Source: a bacterium (GTDB lineage Bacteria; Patescibacteriota; Minisyncoccia; Phycocordibacterales; JAUSIJ01). Taken from it: a stretch of 12,355 nucleotides of DNA. The position numbers and the translations under genes were made by a program. How positions within the stretch are numbered: position 1 is the first letter of the stretch; each line of letters begins with the position of its first letter. The DNA lies in assembly GCA_030647855.1 (NCBI GenBank), contig JAUSIJ010000003.1, forward strand, positions 1 through 12,355, written 5' to 3'. The notes below the pieces were generated by a model. The model worked only from the letters and a program-made list of their open reading frames with translations. It did not search any database and had not been told where the DNA came from. Of this stretch, positions 1 through 5,180 are shown one piece after another.

Positions 1-869
1 CGATTGGCTCCTTTATCTTCCTTGGTCCGACCGGTGTGGGCAAGACCGAGCTTACCAAAGCGTTGGCCGAGTTTATGTTTAACGATGAAAAGGCACTCAT
101 CCGAGTTGATATGTCGGAGTACATGGAGAAACACTCCGTTTCCAAGATTATCGGCGCGCCCCCCGGTTATGTGGGCCACGAGGAAGGAGGCAGCTTTACC
201 GAAATGATCCGCCACCGTCCGTACTCCGTCATTCTCTTTGACGAGATCGAAAAAGCCCACCCGGAAGTCTTCAACATTCTTCTCCAAGTGCTCGACAACG
301 GCCATCTCACCGACGCCAAGGGCCGAAAAGTCAACTTTAAAAATACCGTTATCATTATGACCTCGAATATCGGAGCGCAGTACATCGATAAGATGCAGCG
401 AATCGGCTTCAATACGAAAAACGACGAGAAAGACTACACTGAAATCAAGAGTAAAGTGATGGACAGCATGAAGGAGTACTTCAAGCCCGAATTTCTGAAT
501 CGAATTGACGATATTGTTATGTTCGACATTCTCTCACAGGATGCAATCAGGAAAATTGTCGAGATTCAGATCGGCCAAGTCAAAGAGCGACTGGCAGCAA
601 AAGAAATTACCCTCGAAGTATCACCGGAAGTTTTGACCTATCTTGCCCAGGAAGGATACAACCCTCAATATGGCGCTCGACCGCTTAAACGGCTGATTCA
701 AAATAAAATCTTAACCCCTGTTGCCTCACTTATGATCTCGAAGGGCATTCTCAAGGGAGGAAAAGTTTCCGTGGGGCTCGATAAGGAGAAGAATGAATTC
801 ACCTTCGATGTTAAAAAAGGCAGAGGAAGTCTCATGCAGGAAAATCTCCTCGAAACGGCAGGGGTGTAG
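1..869 (+). CDS. clpC: ClpC-type AAA+ unfoldase, C-terminal part (5' end outside window)
   Basis: Hexameric ATPase that unfolds proteins, normally to feed the ClpP protease. The reading frame enters at base 3 and stays open to TAG at 867-869, so only the second ATPase module is present. Visible in order: Walker A GPTGVGKT (24-47), the MSEYMEKHSVS segment and the pore loop GAPPGYVGHEEGG, Walker B VILFDEIEKAH (about 225-254), sensor 1 IIMTSNIGA, arginine finger region FLNRIDD (about 493-513), and sensor 2 YGARPLKRLI near the C-terminal D2-small domain. The tripeptide IGF (402-410) lies between sensor 1 and the arginine finger, where ClpA and ClpC carry the ClpP-docking loop (IGL/VGF type). This favours ClpC over ClpB, which lacks the loop. 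The C-terminal tail is short and polar. The N-domain and first ATPase domain are not visible, so a ClpB-like assignment is not fully excluded. No clpP is in the window. Confidence 0.93.
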   Translation, partial: IGSFIFLGPTGVGKTELTKALAEFMFNDEKALIRVDMSEYMEKHSVSKIIGAPPGYVGHEEGGSFTEMIRHRPYSVILFDEIEKAHPEVFNILLQVLDNGHLTDAKGRKVNFKNTVIIMTSNIGAQYIDKMQRIGFNTKNDEKDYTEIKSKVMDSMKEYFKPEFLNRIDDIVMFDILSQDAIRKIVEIQIGQVKERLAAKEITLEVSPEVLTYLAQEGYNPQYGARPLKRLIQNKILTPVASLMISKGILKGGKVSVGLDKEKNEFTFDVKKGRGSLMQENLLETAGV

Positions 870-909
870 CAATAAAGCCCGTCTCCTAGAAAAAAGTTAT
901 TTCATGAAG

Positions 910-915
910 TATACT
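910..915 (+). promoter_or_regulatory. Possible -10 element for tRNA-Tyr
   Basis: TATACT (5 of 6 to TATAAT) lies 22 bases before the mature tRNA-Tyr 5' end. No good -35 is seen at 16-18 bases upstream, so the call is weak. The same hexamer occurs 23 bases before tRNA-Trp (3138-3143). Confidence 0.4.
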
Positions 916-937
916 ACGTATGCTATTTTGAGATAAC

Positions 938-1021
938 GCGCAGGTGGTAGAGCGGTCAATTACAACAGACTGTAAATCTGTCGCCCATTGGGCTACGGGG
1001 GTTCGAATCCCTCCCTGCGCA
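938..1021 (+). tRNA. tRNA-Tyr (GTA)
   Basis: An 84-nt class II tRNA with a long variable arm, as expected for bacterial Tyr. The acceptor stem GCGCAGG/CCTGCGC pairs fully and is followed by discriminator A. The anticodon stem ACAGA/TCTGT closes the loop CTGTAAA, giving anticodon GTA (reads UAU/UAC). The T arm has a 5-bp stem around TTCGAAT. A36-A37-A38 is present, so this tRNA can be a MiaA substrate. CCA is not encoded (the next bases are CAAA). It follows clpC by 68 bases and is directly followed by a 40-bp palindrome. Confidence 0.97.
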
Positions 1022-1023
1022 CA

Positions 1024-1063
1024 AAACTAAAATGCACTGGCATATGCCAGTGCATTTTAGTTT
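1024..1063. terminator. 40-bp perfect palindrome, probable bidirectional terminator
   Basis: Bases 1024-1043 are the exact reverse complement of 1044-1063, with no loop bases in the duplex. Each strand ends in a T-rich run (TTTTAGTTT), so both transcripts give a long hairpin followed by U residues. On + it would end the tRNA-Tyr transcript two bases after the tRNA. On - it would end the small gene at 1057-1224, whose stop codon lies inside it. As DNA it could form a cruciform. Confidence 0.8.
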
Positions 1064-1224
1064 CTGTCCGGGATTCGAAGGGAAAGGGGTCGGCCTCGCC
1101 CGTGCCGTGACGGCCAAGGGGAAAACATCTGTTTTCCCGTGGAGGAAGGCAGGGAGCGTATGCGACTGTTGGAAAACCGTCGCACCTTAGCCATATGATG
1201 GTTTGTTGTGTATGCCATATCCAT
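1057..1224 (-). CDS. Small Arg-rich basic protein, family unknown
   Basis: I do not recognise this 55-residue product. The gene is supported by its signals. A consensus Shine-Dalgarno AGGAGG (1232-1237 on -) sits seven bases before the ATG at 1224, a TATCAT -10 candidate lies further upstream, and the TAA stop is inside a palindrome with a T-rich end on this strand. The product begins MDMAYTTNHHMAKVRRF and contains nine Arg and two Lys against two Asp, with Arg-rich patches near residues 15-24 and 40-50 and no Cys, no hydrophobic span and no signal peptide. Such composition suits RNA, ribosome or DNA binding, but that is only inference. An internal ATG at codon 11 is a second possible start, though without its own good Shine-Dalgarno. 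The gene is divergent from the 109-residue gene at 1327. A structured non-coding transcript is the main alternative, since the region also contains several short inverted repeats. Confidence 0.6.
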   Translation of the reverse strand: MDMAYTTNHHMAKVRRFSNSRIRSLPSSTGKQMFSPWPSRHGRGRPLSLRIPDRN

Positions 1225-1231
1225 AGTTTAG

Positions 1232-1259
1232 CCTCCTGTGTGTTGCGAAGGTCATGATA
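1232..1259 (-). promoter_or_regulatory. -10 candidate and consensus Shine-Dalgarno of the small basic gene
   Basis: On the minus strand TATCAT (1254-1259, 5 of 6 to consensus) is followed by AGGAGG (1232-1237) with ideal seven-base spacing to ATG. No convincing -35 is seen. The element lies within 20 bases of the divergent promoter at 1272-1300, so the two units share one control region. Confidence 0.45.
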
Positions 1260-1271
1260 CATTACGCTGTA

Positions 1272-1300
1272 TTGACCTCTTTCCTTTCAAGCGCTAGATT
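1272..1300 (+). promoter_or_regulatory. Sigma70-type promoter for the 109-residue gene
   Basis: TTGACC (1272-1277), a 17-base spacer, then TAGATT (1295-1300). The -35 matches 5 of 6 and the -10 matches 4 of 6. The expected transcript start near 1307 leaves a leader of about 20 bases containing AGAGGA (1314-1319), seven bases before the ATG at 1327. Confidence 0.65.
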
Positions 1301-1326
1301 ACAGAAAGAACCAAGAGGAAGCAGCA

Positions 1327-1656
1327 ATGAAATTTGTCGACGTTCTCTCGACCAAATTACTGGTTGGCAAGTACCTCTACTTTGAAAACGGCGGACTGTC
1401 TTGCCTCGGCCAGATTCGCTCGGTTGAGTGTGAGGGCGGCTTCGTTTGCATCAGGGTGCCGCTTGTTCAGATCAACAACAAGCAAGGCCGGAGACCTCCC
1501 CAACAGATGAGTGACCAGGTATTCAGGATCCCAGCAGAACTTGAGATTTCCAGTCTGGGTAACTTTCCGCTCGAGCCGTGGCCAAATCAGGGGAAATTCA
1601 AAGCCTCTATCCATCCGGCCAGGGTATTCAAGAGAGCCGAAGCCCGCAATAAATGA
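1327..1656 (+). CDS. Hypothetical protein, 109 residues
   Basis: I do not recognise the family. The gene has a complete set of signals: promoter at 1272-1300, Shine-Dalgarno AGAGGA with seven-base spacing, ATG start, and an intrinsic terminator whose loop holds the TGA stop. The product begins MKFVDVLSTKLLVGKYLYF. The first 70 residues alternate hydrophobic and polar residues with glycines (VGKYLYFENGG, GFVCIRVPLVQI, QVFRIPAE), which suggests a small beta-rich domain. The C-terminal third is Pro-rich then basic. Three Cys are scattered and form no CxxC pair. There is no signal peptide or membrane span, so a cytoplasmic protein is likely. It is transcribed alone and divergently from the Arg-rich small gene. 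An ORF on the opposite strand covers the same bases but lacks such signals. Function cannot be inferred. Confidence 0.65.
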   Translation: MKFVDVLSTKLLVGKYLYFENGGLSCLGQIRSVECEGGFVCIRVPLVQINNKQGRRPPQQMSDQVFRIPAELEISSLGNFPLEPWPNQGKFKASIHPARVFKRAEARNK

Positions 1657-1669
1657 GGGGCTTTTTTTT
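1640..1669 (+). terminator. Intrinsic terminator of the 109-residue gene
   Basis: AAGCCC (1640-1645) pairs with GGGCTT (1658-1663) around a 12-base loop that includes the stop codon, followed by an unbroken T run to 1669. The hairpin is only six pairs, but the U tract is strong. Confidence 0.75.
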
Positions 1670-1681
1670 ACCTACAGCGTT

Positions 1682-1690
1682 TGCTAGAGT
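1682..1690 (+). promoter_or_regulatory. Extended -10 promoter of alr, giving a leaderless mRNA
   Basis: TGC directly before TAGAGT forms an extended -10 (TGN plus hexamer). Only six bases separate the hexamer from the alr ATG, so transcription is expected to begin at or next to the start codon. There is no Shine-Dalgarno in these bases, which agrees with a leaderless message. Confidence 0.5.
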
Positions 1691-1696
1691 GATCAG

Positions 1697-2833
1697 ATGA
1701 ATAAGGGGCCAAACAATGGAGTGCGCACTTGGATTGAAGTAGACAAGAAAGCGCTGAAAAATAACTACAAACTATTTAGAAATCTGCTTTCCCGAAAGAC
1801 AGGCCTTATGGCAGTGGTTAAATCAAACGCTTACGGGCACGGTCTTGTAGATTATTCAAGAGCCGTCAGTAAACTGGGCGCGGATTGGCTCGGGGTTGAT
1901 TCAATAGTGGAAGGGAAAAGACTTCGTGAGGAGGGCGTCGTGACGCCTATCCTTGTGCTCGGCTTCACCCTCACCGACAAAGTGAATGAAGCGGTGAACA
2001 ATGATATCAGCGTTACGGTTTCAAATTTCGACCTACTTAAAAAACTGCCAAGAATTTTACAGAAGCAATTGCGAGTGCACATCAAAGTTGATACGGGCAT
2101 GCACCGGCAGGGATTACTTCCGCATGAGATGAAACCAGTCGTTCAATTTCTTAAGAAAAATAAGAAACTAATTAGGGTCGAAGGACTTTATACTCATTTT
2201 TCTTCGGCCAAGAACCCTTCATTTCCGAGCACGACACGACAGCAACTCGCGGTTTTTAAAAAATGGACGAGCGCATTTAATGAAGCCGGTTTTAAGCCTC
2301 TCATCCACGCAGCAGCGACCGGAGCGGCCATTCTTTTTCCGGAAAGTCATTTTGACATGGTCAGAGTGGGAATCGGCTTGTATGGCTTATGGCCTTCAAA
2401 GGAAACGCAAGCTTTTGCGGAGCGCAAACTCAGAATAAAACCGATTCTGGCATGGAAGACTGTTGTGAGCGAAGTGAAGAAGTTTAAAAATCCCGTAAAA
2501 ATCGGCTACGACCTGACTGAAGAGCTGCCGCCGAATTCTACTATTGCCATTTGCCCCATCGGATATTGGCACGGCTTTCCTCGGAGTCTTTCGAGCACCG
2601 GGCAGGTGCTAGTCGGCGGCAAGCGAGCAAAGGTAATAGGGAAGGTTTCGATGGATATGATCGCCATTGACGTTACGGGAATTTCGGGCGTGAGATCGGG
2701 GAGTGAAGTGGTGATTATCGGCTCGCAAGGAGGCGATACCATGAGCGCCGATCGGGTGGCCGATTTGGCAGATACGGTGAATTACGAAATACTAACCCGC
2801 ATCAATCCTCTCATACGGAAAATATACCGCTGA
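1697..2833 (+). CDS. alr: Alanine racemase (PLP-dependent)
   Basis: Interconverts L- and D-alanine in the cytoplasm, supplying D-Ala for peptidoglycan. At 378 residues it has normal family length. The N-terminal TIM barrel carries the PLP lysine K42 in AVVKSNAYGHG, the probable carbamylated lysine K130 and R137 in KVDTGMHRQG, H167 in YTHF, and R223 in MVRVGIGLYG. The C-terminal beta domain carries the likely catalytic tyrosine Y271 (IGYDLT), the GKVSMDM motif (residues 315-321) and NYEIL. Several usually conserved residues differ: the HAANS segment reads HAAATG (204-209), GYADG reads GYWHG (289-293), SYG reads GYD, and the Cys of CMDQ is Ser. The main catalytic Lys and Tyr remain, so activity is likely. 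The ATG at 1697 starts just before the WIEVDKKAL strand and has no Shine-Dalgarno. No terminator follows before rpmG. Confidence 0.95.
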   Translation: MNKGPNNGVRTWIEVDKKALKNNYKLFRNLLSRKTGLMAVVKSNAYGHGLVDYSRAVSKLGADWLGVDSIVEGKRLREEGVVTPILVLGFTLTDKVNEAVNNDISVTVSNFDLLKKLPRILQKQLRVHIKVDTGMHRQGLLPHEMKPVVQFLKKNKKLIRVEGLYTHFSSAKNPSFPSTTRQQLAVFKKWTSAFNEAGFKPLIHAAATGAAILFPESHFDMVRVGIGLYGLWPSKETQAFAERKLRIKPILAWKTVVSEVKKFKNPVKIGYDLTEELPPNSTIAICPIGYWHGFPRSLSSTGQVLVGGKRAKVIGKVSMDMIAIDVTGISGVRSGSEVVIIGSQGGDTMSADRVADLADTVNYEILTRINPLIRKIYR

Positions 2834-2853
2834 TTGCTTTTTCTTTGGGGGCG

Positions 2854-2859
2854 TAGTAT
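2854..2859 (+). promoter_or_regulatory. Possible -10 element for rpmG
   Basis: TAGTAT (4 of 6) lies 26 bases before the rpmG ATG. TTGCTT is upstream, but its spacing is only 14 bases. rpmG could equally be read from alr, since no terminator separates them. Confidence 0.3.
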
Positions 2860-2885
2860 CCTTTGATGCATTGTAAAGAAAACGT

Positions 2886-3044
2886 ATGTCTCAAGAGCGA
2901 TTGATTAAACTGGCCTGCAGTAAGTGCAAACGAGTAAATTACTGGAGCAGCAAAAACAAGAAGAAAGTAGAGCGGAAAATTGAGCTCTTGAAATTTTGTA
3001 ATTGGTGCCGATTGAAAACTGCTCACAAGGAGGCGAAAAAGTAG
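2886..3044 (+). CDS. rpmG: 50S ribosomal protein bL33
   Basis: A 52-residue ribosomal protein of the large subunit, near the exit (E) site side of the 50S. The product begins MSQERLIKLACSKCKRVNYW and has the two zinc-binding pairs CSKC (residues 11-14) and CNWC (38-41), with the KKK-rich link and LKFCNWCRLKTAHKEAKK C-terminus typical of the zinc-ribbon form of bL33. Length matches the family (about 50). Start is the ATG at 2886. The sequence just upstream (AAAGAAAACGT) gives only a poor Shine-Dalgarno. It lies 52 bases after alr and is followed by a strong terminator at 3104-3137. It is so short that simple ORF length cut-offs would miss it. Confidence 0.93.
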   Translation: MSQERLIKLACSKCKRVNYWSSKNKKKVERKIELLKFCNWCRLKTAHKEAKK

Positions 3045-3103
3045 GGATTGCGGTGTAGTCCGGTCACGCGGACTATAGACTAGTGTTGTTAGCTCCCGTG
3101 CAC

Positions 3104-3137
3104 GGCAAGGTAAACAATCCTTGCCTTTTTATTTTTT
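3104..3137 (+). terminator. Intrinsic terminator after rpmG
   Basis: GGCAAGG (3104-3110) and CCTTGCC (3119-3125) form a perfect 7-bp stem with an 8-base loop, followed by a T-rich run from 3126 to 3137. Upstream at 3057-3074 there is a smaller hairpin (AGTCCG/CGGACT) of unknown role. The rest of 3045-3103 shows no gene. Confidence 0.88.
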
Positions 3138-3155
3138 ATACTGGATTGTGATAAT
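3138..3155 (+). promoter_or_regulatory. -10 candidates for tRNA-Trp
   Basis: Two hexamers are possible: TATACT (3138-3143) and GATAAT (3150-3155), each 5 of 6 to consensus. The second would start transcription about five bases before the mature tRNA. No clear -35 is seen in the T-rich terminator tail upstream. Confidence 0.45.
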
Positions 3156-3166
3156 ATGCCAGACAC

Positions 3167-3238
3167 GGGCCTATAGTTTTAATGGTACAACATCGGTCTC
3201 CATAACCGAGGTTCGAGGTTCGAATCCTCGTGGGCCCG
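3167..3238 (+). tRNA. tRNA-Trp (CCA anticodon)
   Basis: A 72-nt class I tRNA. Acceptor stem GGGCCTA/TGGGCCC includes one T-G pair, and the discriminator is G, as usual for bacterial Trp. The anticodon stem TCGGT/ACCGA closes the loop CTCCATA, so the anticodon is CCA (reads UGG). The T arm has a perfect 5-bp stem CGAGG/CCTCG around TTCGAAT. Position 37 is U, where almost all tRNAs have a purine and where MiaA would normally modify A37 in this tRNA. CCA is not encoded in full. The pyrB terminator begins three bases further on. Confidence 0.95.
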
Positions 3239-3240
3239 CA

Positions 3241-3268
3241 AAAATAAAAAGGGGACTCAAGTCCCCTT
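3241..3268 (-). terminator. Intrinsic terminator of pyrB
   Basis: AAGGGGAC (3249-3256) and GTCCCCTT (3261-3268) form an 8-bp stem with a 4-base loop. On the minus strand it is followed by TTTTTATTTT (3250-3241). It starts four bases after the pyrB stop. On the plus strand the following run is only moderately T-rich (TTCCTTCACTTT), so it may also weakly end the tRNA-Trp transcript. Confidence 0.88.
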
Positions 3269-3271
3269 CCT

Positions 3272-4225
3272 TCACTTTAGAATTTCCTGCAAGAGCGCCA
3301 TTCTGACATACATTCCATAACCCGCCTGTCGGAAGTAGGCGGCACGCGGATCACTGTCCACTTCCTTGGCAATTTCATCAACACGAGGGAGCGGGTGCAT
3401 GAGAATCGCATCCTGTTTGAGGTGTGACATTATTTCCGGCGTAATTCTGTACGATTCACCGAAGTTTGCGCCCGGATTCTCCATGCGTTCCCTCTGAACC
3501 CTCGTCCAGTAAACGACATCAATGTCTCGTCCGAGCGTTTCTGCATGAAGCAAGGCATCCAGAAGAAACGTTTCCTCTTCAAACCTCACCTTGTGTTCGA
3601 TAAGGTGCGACTTGATATCCCCGCCGATCCTTAGCTCTGGCGGAGAGACAAAAATTAAGCGCACGCCCTTGTATTTGCTCAAAAGATACACGAGTGATCG
3701 GGCAGTCCTGCCATTGGCTAAATCTCCGCCTAAAACTACCTTGATATCGTCCGTCCGGCCGAGTTCCTGCTTGATGGTGTAGAGATCAAGAAGCGCTTGT
3801 GTTGGATGCTGTCCCTTGCCATCTCCGGCGTTGATTATAGATACACCGTGACGTTCCCCGATAAGTGCAGCTCGTTCGGCGGCGCCGGCTTCGTGATGGC
3901 GGAGCACTATGACGTCTGGGAGATATTGGCATAGGACCTCGATGGTATCCTCGAGCGTCTCTCCTTTTATGGCGGAAGAAAATTCTCTGGCGTTATCGGT
4001 ACCTACGACCCGCATGCCGAGATGTATCGCTGCGGCGGCGAAAGAGAAGCGAGTTCGCGTGGATGGCTCGTAGAAAATGGTGAACATGAGCTTTCCCAAA
4101 AGTCTCGGGCGGAATTGCACCCGGCCGAGACTGCTCTTGAACGCCTTTCTCATCGTGTCCGTTGCCTTGAAGAGTTCCTCGATATCCGTGCGATTGAATT
4201 GCTGCGAGCGCAGAATGTGACGCAT
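3272..4225 (-). CDS. pyrB: Aspartate carbamoyltransferase catalytic chain
   Basis: Condenses carbamoyl phosphate with L-aspartate to N-carbamoyl-aspartate, the committed step of pyrimidine synthesis, in the cytoplasm. With the start chosen here it has 317 residues, the usual catalytic-chain length. Motifs: carbamoyl-phosphate site FYEPSTRTRF (51-60), the 80s loop SSAIKGETLEDT with K87, HHEAGAAE, the AGDGKGQHPTQ motif (133-143), and HPLPR (277-281), followed by the usual C-terminal YFRQAGYGMYVRMALL. An in-frame ATG five codons upstream (4240) overlaps the Shine-Dalgarno AAAGGAG (4231-4237), which is ideally spaced for the ATG at 4225, so 4225 is preferred. It follows miaA by 57 bases on the same strand, with its own promoter overlapping the miaA stop. 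No pyrI or other pyr gene is in the window. Confidence 0.96.
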   Translation of the reverse strand: MRHILRSQQFNRTDIEELFKATDTMRKAFKSSLGRVQFRPRLLGKLMFTIFYEPSTRTRFSFAAAAIHLGMRVVGTDNAREFSSAIKGETLEDTIEVLCQYLPDVIVLRHHEAGAAERAALIGERHGVSIINAGDGKGQHPTQALLDLYTIKQELGRTDDIKVVLGGDLANGRTARSLVYLLSKYKGVRLIFVSPPELRIGGDIKSHLIEHKVRFEEETFLLDALLHAETLGRDIDVVYWTRVQRERMENPGANFGESYRITPEIMSHLKQDAILMHPLPRVDEIAKEVDSDPRAAYFRQAGYGMYVRMALLQEILK

Positions 4226-4230
4226 GACGA

Positions 4231-4237
4231 CTCCTTT
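4231..4237 (-). promoter_or_regulatory. Shine-Dalgarno that decides the pyrB start
   Basis: AAAGGAG on the minus strand, five bases before ATG 4225. The upstream ATG (4238-4240) directly abuts it, so that ATG would have no Shine-Dalgarno of its own. This is one of the few strong Shine-Dalgarno sequences in the window. Confidence 0.8.
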
Positions 4238-4258
4238 CATGTAAGGAACATTTTCACA

Positions 4259-4286
4259 ATACTACGGCACTAATAAGTTCTGTCAA
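4259..4286 (-). promoter_or_regulatory. Sigma70-type promoter of pyrB
   Basis: On the minus strand consensus TTGACA (4281-4286), a 16-base spacer, and TAGTAT (4259-4264). The -35 contains the TGA stop of miaA. The expected transcript start near 4252 gives a leader of about 27 bases including the Shine-Dalgarno. Confidence 0.7.
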
Positions 4287-5179
4287 TTATTGAGAAATGC
4301 CTCAACCTTTAGGAATACTGCCGTTAATTCGGACGCTTTATGCCAGGTAATCCGTTTGTCTCGCCTAAACCACGTTCGCTGGCGTTTGGCGTAGAGCCAA
4401 ATTTCTTTTTCCAAGACAGCAAATAATTCACCGCGATCAATTTTCCCTTGAAGAAATCTTCCAACATACCGGTATTCAAGTCCTAACTGTTCCAAGCGCT
4501 CGAAAGGCAGTCCCTTTTTTTGCAAATGCTCTACTTCCTCGATCATACCTCGCTCGAGCCGCTCCTCAAGGCGGTCTCTTATTTTTTTCTTTAGGATCTC
4601 GTCATTTTCTTCAATGCCGATCATGAGGGTCTGATACTTGGGGTTTGAGACGACAGGCGGGACTTTACCGAGCGCTTCCGCTATTTCAATGGCTCGGATG
4701 AGTCGTCTGCGATTGTGGAAATCTATATCTCGAGCTCGCTTCGGATCGCGTTCTTGGAGCATGAAGAGAAGTTCTTCATCGGTTTTCCCTTCGAGTTCGC
4801 GCCGCAAATTCTCGTCAGGCGAGACCTTGGGAAAATCAAGACCGTCAATTACCGCCTGTACGTAGAATCCGGTGCCGCCGACGAGAATCGGGAGTTTCCC
4901 TCGGCCGAACGCGCCGTCTATAGCGAGCTCGGCAAGCTTTTTGTAGTCATCCACTGTAAAAGTTTTTTGGGGGTCGGCAACGTCGAGCAGGTGATGGCGC
5001 AAACCTCTCATTTCTCCCTCTGTAATTTTGCCGCTTCCAATATCCAAGCCCCGGTAGACTTGCCGCGAGTCGGCCGAAATTATCTCGCCGTTGTACCGCA
5101 GGGCGATCTCTACCGCAAGCGCACTCTTGCTGGAAGCAGTCGGTCCAACAATGGCTAGCACTTTATATTTTTCTAACAA
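4283..5179 (-). CDS. miaA: tRNA dimethylallyltransferase
   Basis: Transfers a dimethylallyl group to N6 of A37 in tRNAs that read codons starting with U. The 298 residues are of normal length. Motifs: P-loop GPTASSKS (12-19), the SADSRQVYRGLDIGSGK segment (35-51) with the catalytic D37, HHLLDV, GGTGFYVQAVIDGL (101-114), NRRRLIRAIEI, and the C-terminal YAKRQRTWFRRD tRNA-binding motif. The frame opens with TTG at 5179, one base after the mature 3' end of tRNA-Leu. No Shine-Dalgarno is possible except within the tRNA, and none is seen. GTG at codon 7 (just before LAIVGPT) is an alternative start. No separate promoter is visible, so it is probably co-transcribed with tRNA-Leu, itself a MiaA substrate. 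Its stop overlaps the pyrB promoter. Confidence 0.95.
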   Translation of the reverse strand: MLEKYKVLAIVGPTASSKSALAVEIALRYNGEIISADSRQVYRGLDIGSGKITEGEMRGLRHHLLDVADPQKTFTVDDYKKLAELAIDGAFGRGKLPILVGGTGFYVQAVIDGLDFPKVSPDENLRRELEGKTDEELLFMLQERDPKRARDIDFHNRRRLIRAIEIAEALGKVPPVVSNPKYQTLMIGIEENDEILKKKIRDRLEERLERGMIEEVEHLQKKGLPFERLEQLGLEYRYVGRFLQGKIDRGELFAVLEKEIWLYAKRQRTWFRRDKRITWHKASELTAVFLKVEAFLNN

Positions 5180-5180
5180 G

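Noticed and set aside
993..1262. 89-codon minus-strand ORF between tRNA-Tyr and the 109-residue gene
   Set aside because: Its 3' end runs antisense through the tRNA (giving the REGFEPP ending typical of tRNA antisense translation) and it has no Shine-Dalgarno. The frame starting at 1224 has far better signals.
1315..1326. GGAAGCAGC resembling part of the SRP RNA loop
   Set aside because: It overlaps the Shine-Dalgarno of the 109-residue gene, and no hairpin or other SRP features surround it.
1357..1614. Minus-strand ORF inside the 109-residue gene
   Set aside because: No start signals, while the plus-strand frame has promoter, Shine-Dalgarno and terminator.
3045..3103. tRNA-like hairpin before the rpmG terminator
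   Set aside because: A single 6-bp stem without T arm or acceptor pairing. Not a tRNA.
4715..5158. 147-codon plus-strand ORF
   Set aside because: Antisense shadow of miaA, whose motifs are unmistakable.
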